Of a stretch of 64,000 nucleotides of DNA, positions 30,834 through 39,047 are shown piece by piece (within the stretch, counting starts at the first letter, position 1; each line of letters begins with the position of its first letter). The position numbers were made by a program, and so were the translations under genes. The stretch lies in the NCBI RefSeq assembly GCF_026262505.1, contig NC_067206.1, forward strand, positions 16,078,641-16,142,640, written 5' to 3'. The notes under the pieces are model-generated. The model made no database searches, had not been told where the DNA came from, and saw nothing but the letters and a program-made list of their open reading frames with translations. This DNA comes from Trichomonas vaginalis G3 (Eukaryota > Parabasalia > Trichomonadida > Trichomonadidae).

Positions 30834-31815
30834 GAATTGTTGGCTATGATGTACTGATTCATGATCAGTACATCATAGCCAACAATTCCTTATACAAAAT
30901 TCAAAAACTTGGGTGCAATCAGTTCTGATTGCACCCAAGTTTTTGAACTTTCTTGAGGGAATTAAAGGGTAAGAGGTATACATTATGATATATACCTCTT
31001 ACCCTTATTCCCTCTCTGACAGCGGGAAACTTTGTCTGAATGTTAAACTATTCAGACAAAGTTTCCCGCTGTCAGCGAAAGAATTGTTCCATCTGGTGCA
31101 TAGAGTGTGAATCTATGCACCAAATGGAGCAAGTCCCTCGCGAAATTGCCAAACTTGCGTCGCATTTCAAAGATTGCGACCCAAATTTTGGCGATTTCTA
31201 GTAGAGATGGAGTATTTTGAGTCACTGACCTATATGCAGTGGCTCAAAGGGCTCCATCTCTACTTTGAAGCAAGGAAACTTTCCTCGAAATTTTGATAAT
31301 TTGAAGAAAGTTTTCAAGCAATTAACAAAGGATTACTCGCTATGAAGTAAAAATTCTAGATTTTCACCTCATAGCGAGAGCTTCCCTTTCATTGCTTGAA
31401 AACTTTCCCCAGCTTCAAAATTGGGGAAAGGGCTGTAAAGTCGACTCCGATACCAGCAGGTACCAGAGTATTTAAAAGAGAAGCCCTCGTACAAGTTTCT
31501 ATGAAGACCTTCTCATTCAAGAAGATCTTAATAGAAAATCGTACGAGGGCATTGGAAACTCGCGTCTGGTACATGTTGGTACCAGAGTGTTTGAGATTTG
31601 AAGACTCTGGTACTAACATGTACCAGAATTTATGATGAATTGAAGATGGACCATTATAAAATGGTAGCGGTTTGTTTCAAAAAATTTTAGATGAGATTTG
31701 CAGAGATATAAAAATTGCTCACATTTGCTCACATTTTGGCACTTTTTTGTACGTTTGTCAAAAAAATTGTGAGGAAGATCTCACAAAAATAGTCAAAATG
31801 TGAGCAAATTTTGAG
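30834..31815. repeat. Cluster of about a dozen hairpins, locus 3
   Basis: The first four hairpins (30,834-31,072) are A, B, C and D of the 15.8 kb array in the same order. At least seven different ones follow with imperfect, bulged stems: 31,086-31,134 (arm TTCCATCTGGTGCATAGA), 31,141-31,197, 31,200-31,267, 31,303-31,407 (a stem near 48 bp with mismatches), 31,484-31,549 (arm ends GCCCTCGTAC), 31,566-31,626 (arm start CTGGTACATG) and 31,714-31,815 (TTTGCTCACATTTTG). No protein gene is supported. Confidence 0.85.
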
Positions 31816-32089
31816 AAGTGCTCACATTTTGACATACGATTATTTTCATACGTTTTTTTGATGAATTCTAATAAAACTTCATTACCACTTTCAGAACGAA
31901 GCGTAACTTTTCAGCACGTAACGCTCTATCATGTGTAGTGACATATTATTCAAAAAAACTCAGATTGCTTATCTTAGAGAAAGGGACAAACTATCCAGTG
32001 TCACTTTTCAAAGGAATAAAAAAATAATAAAGATGAAATAATAACATGAAATCTTATATAAATATAATTTTATCTAAATAGATAAATGA

Positions 32090-32893
32090 TGTAATAAACA
32101 GAAATTCATCAAAAGTGACAACTCTCAATTTTTTGACATTTGTAAATTCTAAATTGAATGAGAAAAATGAAATAATACTAAGCATAATACAATATTCTAG
32201 ATTTAATTATAATTAGGAAAAAGTTAGTTTTGAGAGTACTTTTCATAGGCATATAGAATGAAATCTTCTGAAAAATAATATCACATAAACTCATATTATT
32301 TTCTAATATATAACTATTTTATATAAAAATCAAATTCAATGATCTTAAAAGCGAAGGATAAACCTCAAAATTTACGAATATAATGAGTGGGAATATAATG
32401 CTTATCTATCATAAAACCATATGAAATATCAATTTTTGCTTTACGCCTAATTTTTGACGACAATTAGCAAAAAATGTTAAATGTTAACACTCAGTCCATT
32501 TGAATATGAAAAATAAAATTGACTTTGATTAAATGTTTTTATTTATCATGCAATTCTTCTTGCGACCAAAGATTTGAATAAAACTTCAAAAATAAGATAG
32601 CTTAAAAAATAACAACATACGGTAGTGTTTACTAATAGATGAATAGTATATAAATTCTATTAAAATGGATTTGATCCAAAAAAATATATAAAATTTGATC
32701 ATAAATAAAATCGTTTTAAATTACTTCTTCATTTAAATTATAACAATTATTTTTGGTTTTATATTTTTTTGGATCAACTCCATTTTAATAGAATTTATAT
32801 ACTATTCATCTATTAGTAAACACTACCGAAAAAAAAAGGTAGTGGGGCTTCCAGGCGCGTTGCGCCCTCTAGCCCTGAAGATGTTTAGTATAA
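32090..32893 (+). repeat. Maverick left terminal inverted repeat
   Basis: Starts TGTAATAAACAGAAATTCATC, has a diverged stretch at about 32,120-32,265, then matches the right repeat closely from 32,268 to 32,893, apart from the MITE at 32,620-32,828. The inner end contains a GGCGC-GTT-GCGCC stem-loop and CCCTGAAGATGTTTAGTATAA. Confidence 0.88.
32620..32828. mobile_element. 209-bp MITE-like palindromic insertion
   Basis: Two nearly perfect arms of about 74 bp, beginning CGGTAGTGTTTACTAATAG, with a 60-bp middle. It is absent from the right terminal repeat, which reads ATACGGTAAAAAAA at this point. Whether that is an empty site or a footprint is unclear. Confidence 0.8.
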
Positions 32894-32917
32894 ATGAAGT
32901 TTTTATTCGGAAAATTG

Positions 32918-33022
32918 TTAGTCTTCTGGTGTGAATTCGGAGGACTCTTCTTCTTCCTCCATTGCTTCTGGGAAGAAGCCTTCTTCTGGGTCGAAAACAT
33001 TATATAATGTGTCGCTTTTCAC
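32918..33022 (-). pseudogene. Acidic C-terminal gene fragment, 34 codons
   Basis: The frame is open from 33,022 (GTG) to TAA at 32,918 and encodes LYNVFDPEEGFFPEAM followed by a Glu/Ser run. Coding-like but without an ATG start. Probably the tail of a lost gene next to the terminal repeat. Confidence 0.3.
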
Positions 33023-33098
33023 AAATTATATATGTTTTCATGTTTTGTCACTTTTCTGTCACTTTTCAGGAAAAAAACATTTTTATTATTATATATAA

Positions 33099-33917
33099 AT
33101 GAATTTTACAAAACCACCGTTACCGTTCTTTGGAAATAAGAGTAAATGTAAAGATATTATATTGAGAGAACTTAAGAAACTACCGAATGGTCTAACATTT
33201 GTAGATTTGTTCGGTGGAAGTTTCTATATATCCCATTTGTGCCATACAATATTCCCAGACTCAAAGATTATATGCAATGACTTCGACAACTATATGGACC
33301 GTCTCAAACATATACCAGATACAAACAATATATTGAAAGAGTTAAAAGAAAAGATACCTATAGGTAAGATGGAACGTATACCATTAGATAAGAAAAATAT
33401 TGTGAGAGAGGTTTTGAAAAAAGCAGAATATATAGACTGGGATAGTATATCTGCTAGACTATTATATAGTGGTGCTATAAGAGTTCATGACATTGAAACA
33501 CTTATGTCAAAAGTTTTATATCTTAACTATACAAATGTTTTCAAAGAGGACATAGAAAAATATATTGAGGGTATAGAGTTTGTGAGATGTTATTGGACAG
33601 AGTTGTATGAAAAATATAAAGACAAGGAAAATGTTTTCTTTATAGTGGACCCGCCGTTCTATAACACATGGGATTTTCAATACCAAGTAGACTGGACTTT
33701 GAGAGACTCTTTAGAAACTTTAGACGTTTTACATAACTGTCCATGCTTTTACTTTACATCCGATAAAAGTGGTTTGGAAACCGTTATGAGATGGTTAGGG
33801 GACATACATGACTATGAGTTTAGATATGACAAGATAGAATATGAGAGAGGTCCTATAAACCGGAGAAAGTGTCATAACAAAGAAATTTTATTAGTAAGTA
33901 AATGTGGTTTGAAATAG
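33099..33917 (+). CDS. DNA adenine-N6 methyltransferase, Dam/D12 type, 272 aa
   Basis: Transfers a methyl group from S-adenosylmethionine to adenine in DNA. Seen are LPFFGNKSK near residue 9 (motif X), FVDLFGGSFY near residue 35 (the cofactor-binding FxGxG block), an acidic NDFDNYM near 60 (motif II), and VDPPFYNTW near 186 (the DPPY catalytic block, here DPPF). Length and motif order fit the D12 class. It is the first gene inside the left end and overlaps the next start. A role in protecting or marking element DNA is inference. Confidence 0.88.
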   Translation: MNFTKPPLPFFGNKSKCKDIILRELKKLPNGLTFVDLFGGSFYISHLCHTIFPDSKIICNDFDNYMDRLKHIPDTNNILKELKEKIPIGKMERIPLDKKNIVREVLKKAEYIDWDSISARLLYSGAIRVHDIETLMSKVLYLNYTNVFKEDIEKYIEGIEFVRCYWTELYEKYKDKENVFFIVDPPFYNTWDFQYQVDWTLRDSLETLDVLHNCPCFYFTSDKSGLETVMRWLGDIHDYEFRYDKIEYERGPINRRKCHNKEILLVSKCGLK

Positions 33918-34033
33918 GACTACTTGTTTTAGGTTTTTTCCATTGTGTCATTTATTTATTTGACGTGGCAGAAAAGTACAGAGAATATGAAGATGAACCA
34001 ATGCCTGCAAATGTTCAGTATATGTACTCGTAA
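33902..34033 (+). CDS. Small membrane protein, 43 aa
   Basis: Starts at ATG 33,902, inside the last codons of the methyltransferase gene. Residues 2-20 are hydrophobic (WFEIGLLVLGFFHCVIYLF) and the rest is acidic and polar, ending in QYMYS. A single-span protein of this size would suit a minor virion membrane protein or a holin-like role. That is a guess; the frame itself looks coding. Confidence 0.45.
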   Translation: MWFEIGLLVLGFFHCVIYLFDVAEKYREYEDEPMPANVQYMYS

Positions 34034-34056
34034 GAGATATTTTTATCTAATATTAA

Positions 34057-34419
34057 ATGGACGCACAGAACTTAGCGAATGCACAGCAACCTGGACAACC
34101 AAACCCAGAGAATATTCCAAATGAAGTTAGAATACAAACTGCAATGGCAAACTATGGTCAAGTGCCAACAGATGTACAAATGCAAACTGCCATGTCAAAT
34201 GACGCTGCGTTAGGTTTGCCACCATGGTATGCAAATATGAGATGGAAAGAGTTTTATACAAACCCTGAAGTGGGATATAAACAACTTTATGCAGATGACG
34301 CGAACACAGGAGTTGACCCAGAATATGTTTTCTACCAGAGGAGAAACAGAATGTATGAGCTCCAGTTAAAGAATGCTATGGAACTCAACAGGAAACGTAA
34401 GAGACTAGGCGGACATTAG
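34057..34419 (+). CDS. Hypothetical virion-type protein, 120 aa
   Basis: The N-terminus is Gln/Asn/Pro-rich with two repeats of the form (R/D)VQMQTAM. The middle is aromatic (PPWYANMRWKEFY) and the C-terminus strongly basic (NRKRKRLGGH). It lies between a membrane protein and a glycine-2 basic protein on the same strand with short gaps, suggesting a structural block. Not recognised. Confidence 0.55.
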   Translation: MDAQNLANAQQPGQPNPENIPNEVRIQTAMANYGQVPTDVQMQTAMSNDAALGLPPWYANMRWKEFYTNPEVGYKQLYADDANTGVDPEYVFYQRRNRMYELQLKNAMELNRKRKRLGGH

Positions 34420-34437
34420 ATTTTTACATATAGTAAA

Positions 34438-34707
34438 ATGGGTTTCTTCAGTAGTATTGGAAACTTCTTCAGAAGAGTTGGAAGAGGTATATGGAATGGA
34501 ATAAAAACCGTAGGAAGAGGAATTTGGAACGGAGTCAAAAATATTGGTAAAAGAGTAGGTCAGTTTGTTGGTATTATACCTAAAGACCCTGAACCAGAAG
34601 AGCAAGCTCCTGTTATACAACAGCCTGAACCTGCACCACAGTCTAGTTGGCAACAAATCCAACACCACAACCGGTATATTAAAAATTATATTTTTACCGT
34701 TCGATAG
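34438..34707 (+). CDS. Basic amphipathic glycine-2 protein, 89 aa
   Basis: Starts MGFFSSIGNFFRRVG, then two near repeats of VGRGIWNG(I/V)K and a basic helix, followed by a Pro/Gln-rich tail. Gly-2 with a small residue at position 6 allows N-myristoylation. Short basic amphipathic proteins of this kind occur in adenovirus-like virions as membrane-active or core proteins. The analogy is structural, not a sequence match. A similar protein is encoded at 37,844-38,244. Confidence 0.6.
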   Translation: MGFFSSIGNFFRRVGRGIWNGIKTVGRGIWNGVKNIGKRVGQFVGIIPKDPEPEEQAPVIQQPEPAPQSSWQQIQHHNRYIKNYIFTVR

Positions 34708-35531
34708 TAGTTGTATATGAAACTAAGTTCTAAGTAAAACGCATGGTATAATGGAATTATTCTTTTTCTTCCATCTGTTAAACCATACTTGAAAGTCTGA
34801 AATACTTCCACTTGGTGGTTCGTATAACTTTGTAGGTTTTTCGTAAAAGTCATTTGCCAAGCATAAGAAAGAGTTTTGGGCGCCAGAAAATGAAGCATGA
34901 ACAATAATAGCAGCTGGGTCGAAAACATTTTCATATGTTCCATTAGGGTTTTCGACTTCATAAAAGTCTGGGTGTACTGGATATGCTACAGGCTGATTTA
35001 ACATCCTCATAAATCTATACCATGCCAAGTTGTTATATTTTGTAGAAATATAAACGTTTTTCCAAGGTCTTCTATTTTATTGATTTTAACAGTTGCATTT
35101 TTCCTGTCATAAATAATATCGAGATGGTATTCTCCTTCGTCAATGTTATACTGGTTTGCATATTCGATATAGATATCGTTTATTTTTTCTTGAAAAGCTT
35201 GAAGAGTTGTTTCTAAATTTACAAGCAAACTAACTTGTAAAAGTTTTCCCTGTTCAAATTTCTCATACATACGTTTTTTTTTGTTATAGTATCGAACTTC
35301 AAAACCGACCGTAAATGGGAAACCATGTATGGCTTCTGAAATGAACTTCATTCTACGAAAGCCAATAGCTTTTGTGACAGATGGGTCTCTTAACCATCTT
35401 AACGGGTAGTCAAAACGATAGCCTTCATGCTTTACGGTCTCTGTCTCAAACTTTTGACCGACATTAGTAAAAAGTTCATCTAATGGTTTAGTTGTAGCAA
35501 CTCTTGAATTTTTTTTTTTTATTGAAAGCAT
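34686..35531 (-). pseudogene. Frameshifted paralogue of the 286-aa protein
   Basis: Three overlapping frames (35,531-35,007; 35,028-34,723; then the end at 34,686) together align along the intact protein at 41,351-42,211. Shared blocks include TKPLDxxFTN, YRFDYPxRWL, KAIGFRR, NVFDP, HASFS and FYEPPS. Two single-base breaks separate the frames. Function of the family is unknown; its size would fit a minor capsid or attachment protein. It is head to head with the fibre gene. Confidence 0.75.
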
Positions 35532-35549
35532 ATTTTATCTAGAATAAAA

Positions 35550-36869
35550 ATGTCGAAAGATATTGCTTCCATGAGAGAAATACAACACAACCGACAACTC
35601 ATTATGCAAGCTCTAAATAAGAACACAACAAACTTTTCAAACTATTCTAAGATATCTGAGTCATTGAAAGAAGGAAACTTAAAACTGACATTAAACCCAA
35701 TGACAGATGAGTTTCTATTTCAAGACAAGAAGAACCATACTGTCTGTATAAATCCAACAAAAGGAACTTTAAACGAGAAACCTATAAATGAACTTCTTTT
35801 GAAAACAGATGTTGACAACAAAGCTGACAAAGAATATGTAGACGATGCAATAGCAAAAGAAGAAGAAAGAGCTAACAATGCTTATGCAACAAAAGAACAT
35901 ACTCATCCTGAACTAGCAGACAAAACATATGTTGACAATAAAATGTCAAGTGAAGTGACAAGAGCTGAAAACGAATATTCTAAAAAGACTCATACACATT
36001 CTATATCTGAAATAACAGACTTAAACGTTAGCCTTGAAAAGAAAGCGGATGAGGAATATGTGGCTAGTAAGTTAGAGAAGAAAGCAGATAAGGAATATGT
36101 GGATGAAAAAGATAATGAAATTATAGAAAGGGTTGAATGGTACCATGAATGGACATCGAAGATTTTAAAAACTAAAGCCGATACAGGATGGGTTTCAGGA
36201 TGTTTAGACCTTAAAGCAGATAAAACTTATGTTAACGATGAGTTAGAGAAGAAAGCAGATAAGACTCATACACATACAAGTTTTACAACTTTTACAGCAG
36301 ATGATATTACACTAAACACAACCTTGCCAAGTAAAGGTCCAACAATACCACCGGCAACAAGTCTTGTAGATACTTTGATATCTAATGACAATAGTATTAT
36401 GCATCTAAGACAGGAACTCAATGTGCTTAAACAAATTTTGCCGAATCTTATTTACCCGGTTGGCTCATTATATGTTTCAATGAACTCTACCAGACCAGAA
36501 GTAGTACTTGGTTTTGGAACTTGGACTCAAATAGTCGACAGGTTTTTGTATTGTGCAAACTCTTCAAAGGAAACAGGTGGAAGTAAAACGATTTCAGGTG
36601 AAAATTTACCTGCACACAGTCACTACATAGATTTAAGTACATCTCAAGCAGGTTGCATAAGCATAGATATTGGGATTGGTCAGGAATGACAAAAGGTAAA
36701 GGATATGATGTTAAAGACGACGTTAAGTTTGCTATAAATTGTTACTGGAGTGACACTCAGAGGAGGAAACCATACACATTTCGTTTCAGGATATACGCAA
36801 ACAACGGGACAAAGTAAAGACTACATGCCACCTTACATGACAGTTTACGCATGGTATAGAATTGCTTAG
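35550..36869 (+). pseudogene. Fibre protein with phage tail-collar-type tip, frameshifted at the end
   Basis: Residues 90-250 contain repeats of the form KADK(E/T)YV(D/N) and THTH, the pattern of trimeric phage-type fibres. Residues 305-365 read YPVGSLYVSMN, then FGTWTQIVDRFLY, ETGGSKTI and LPAHSH, which is the tail-collar fold known from phage receptor-binding fibres. After a break near 36,690 another frame ends in MPPYMTVYAWYRIA, the conserved last strand of that fold. Likely a trimeric attachment spike of the virus-like particle. The break may be real or an error. Confidence 0.82.
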
Positions 36870-37772
36870 TCGTCATTTTCAACTTCTTTAGCATATTCGT
36901 CAGGAGTTGTCTTATATTTGTTAGGAACTGTCTTTGAAAGTATACCACCTTGAACTTTGACAAGTTTGAAACGAGGTCTGGCAATAGTAGTTTTATCTTC
37001 TGCTTGCAGTGTGTACATTTTGCCATGTTTGCCTAAAACTTCATAATATTCTCTTGTATACTTTCTTCTATTTTTACGAACACGAATGTGAGTACCTGTC
37101 GAGTTCCCATTGTTGTCATAGTCAATAGTATTTTCATATGGGTCGCGTTTAGGTATTTCTATTTTTACTTTGTCACCTTTCTGAAGTTTGAAGCCCGGCA
37201 TTCTTTCTTGTTTGTCTCTTTTGACTAAATTATTAAATATATAGTCTTTCTCTAAGTCAGGGTTGTTTTTTCATTTCTTCGGGGGAGTGGTTTCCCAAAC
37301 CTTTTTGTTTACGGTTATTGTAAATATTTAAAACTTGTCTCATCTTTGCCATGGAGAAGTGTCTATACTTGTCGTCATATGACATTTCATTTGCTTCACC
37401 ACCTTGTGGTTGGTTTAAGTCTCTTAACATTTTTATACAACCGTCAATGACACCAAGAGCAGAATGGTTTTGGTCGACAATGAAATATTGGTTTACATTT
37501 TTTGAACGCAGATAGTTTTTTACATCATCTGATTTGAAAGAACTTTCACAGTCAGATGTCAGTTTTGTTGGATGGTATTTGTCAACGAATATTGTCAAAG
37601 CAGTTTTCACATCTAAAATATTTTTGGACCATAATGGTATGGCTTCACAGTATCTTGTGTTTTGACCAACAAATATTAACCAGTATGGAGGTCCATCTGT
37701 TCTAACTCTCGGAATGTTTTCCAAGATATCCATAAACCAAGCATTTGGTGTTGAACTAAAGATTTTTATCAT
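36866..37772 (-). pseudogene. Maverick integrase, frameshifted and lacking its N-terminus
   Basis: Inserts the element into target DNA. The core (37,772-37,257) has the first Asp in NAWFMDILEN, the second in LTSDCESSFKS, and the third acidic residue as Asp in SALGVIDGCIKMLRDL, where Glu is usual in retroviral enzymes. After a break near 37,200-37,260 the C-terminal domain follows (GDKVKIEIPKR, then RPRFKLVKV), an SH3-like DNA-binding tail. The zinc-binding N-terminal domain is missing; the space upstream is taken by a gene on the other strand. The stop overlaps the end of the fibre gene by 4 bp. Confidence 0.8.
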
Positions 37773-37843
37773 GAGTGCTTTCTTTGTCCTTTAGAAACAT
37801 AGGGGTCCTTGTTTCGGATTCGTCATTTTTTACCCTATAAGAA

Positions 37844-38244
37844 ATGGGTTTATTTGGCGCATTAGCAGGAGTTGCATCCAGATTTTTGCCCGCAGTGGGA
37901 ACAATAGCCAGAGGTGTATTTGGAGTTGGAAGGAAGATTTTGAGTACATTAGGTATACTTAAAGAGAAAGCACAACCTATTATACAAACTGTACAGAAAG
38001 GTTGGATGTAGCACGAGATGCAACAAATCTTATTCCAAATCCTGAAACAAGAGGAAAAGTTCAAGGATGGATGGACAATGTAGGAAGACAAGCAGGAAAC
38101 TATTATAACAAAGCAAATGACTACTATAACCAAGCAGGACACTATATGGACCAAGGTGAAAGATTCTTTAACAGAGGATATAACCATGCACAACAGTGGG
38201 TAAACAATAACCAACCTCAACCGCCTCAAACGTGGGGAATGTAA
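37844..38244 (+). pseudogene. Glycine-2 hydrophobic/Tyr-Gln-rich virion-type protein, frameshifted
   Basis: The first frame gives 55 residues: MGLFGALAGVASRFLPAVG and a hydrophobic-basic helix, ending in TAG at 38,009. One base off, the frame continues without ATG: ARDATNLIPNPETRGKVQG, then repeats rich in Asn, Tyr and Gln to 38,244. One indel near 38,000 would join them into about 133 residues. The N-terminus resembles membrane-active minor virion proteins of adenovirus type in character, like the gene at 34,438. Confidence 0.6.
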
Positions 38245-38263
38245 AGTTTTTTATTGAGATGAA

Positions 38264-38416
38264 ATGAACAATACAGCATTGAGACAAATGAGTTCAAGAT
38301 GGATTTGTCGGCTTCCAGCAGTTACACCACGTGTTTGTAAAGTTCTTCCTATACCTCAGGAAGTTTTAGACCGACTTAAAAAACCTAAACAACCAGTTGA
38401 AAACAAACCAAACTAA
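38264..38416 (+). CDS. Small basic protein, 50 aa
   Basis: Starts at ATG 38,264 right after TTTTTTATTGAGATGAA, a block repeated before the next gene. It encodes a basic, proline-containing peptide with two Cys (WICRLPAVTPRVCKVLPIPQ). Not recognised. Confidence 0.45.
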   Translation: MNNTALRQMSSRWICRLPAVTPRVCKVLPIPQEVLDRLKKPKQPVENKPN

Positions 38417-38417
38417 A

Positions 38418-38435
38418 ATTTTTTACTGAGATGAA
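38418..38435 (+). promoter_or_regulatory. Conserved start block TTTTTTAYTGAGATGAA
   Basis: This block lies directly before the ATG at 38,436. The copy before 38,264 differs at one base (ATTGAG against ACTGAG). The tight position suggests an element promoter or initiator. Confidence 0.5.
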
Positions 38436-39019
38436 ATGACCGAAGAAGTTGAAACGGTAGATTTGACACCACAAACAAAAAGTTCAGAACCATTGTCAAA
38501 ACCTGTCAAAGAACTTACAGATGAAGAGAAAAATTCAATAATAGAAAGTGCCAGGTCTGGAAATACAAACCCTAACTATAAAGTCACTTTTCATAGAAAT
38601 GGAACGGCTAGTATCTCAAAAAGAAACAGACTCTCACAAATAAAATATTGAAGTCTGAAGGAGCTTTCGAGACAACAGATGGAAAAGTTTACTTCACTGA
38701 CCAACAGTTCATTATAGAACATCTCATTGACTTAGAGTCGAAATATTCTAAACTTTACAACAAACACAAAAAGTTGAAAGGAAAACAAAAACAAATGGCA
38801 TATGATATTTATGAAGATGTTGACGACACAACTGTTCCTGCAAGTGAAGTAAAGTCAGAGGAACCGAAAAGTGACGAAAAACCGATAGAAGAAGAAAAAC
38901 CAAAAACTGAAGATAAACCAAAACCAAAGTTTAGTTTCCAAACTAAACCAAGTCAACCTTCATTAGCTGGTATGGGTTGGCGTCAAAGACTTATGGCAGC
39001 AGGCGGTTATGTAAAGTAA
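38436..39019 (+). pseudogene. Charged structural-type protein with one frameshift
   Basis: The first frame (38,436-38,651, 71 codons) ends at TGA. The next frame (from 38,648) is open at once with coding character and runs to 39,019, so they are probably one gene of about 194 codons. The middle is helical with Lys/Tyr (ESKYSKLYNKHKKLKGKQ), then an acidic Glu/Pro/Lys region, and the end is SLAGMGWRQRLMAAGGYVK. Function unknown. Confidence 0.5.
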
Positions 39020-39047
39020 AGAAAAAATATTTTTTATTTTTATAAAA

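Noticed and set aside
31389-31635. 76- and 79-codon frames within the hairpin cluster
   Set aside because: They mirror each other across hairpin arms (for example around GGTACCAGAGT) and have no protein features.
38002-38011. Programmed frameshift in the glycine-2 protein gene
   Set aside because: No slippery heptamer or downstream structure seen at the break. A simple indel is more likely, given many similar breaks.
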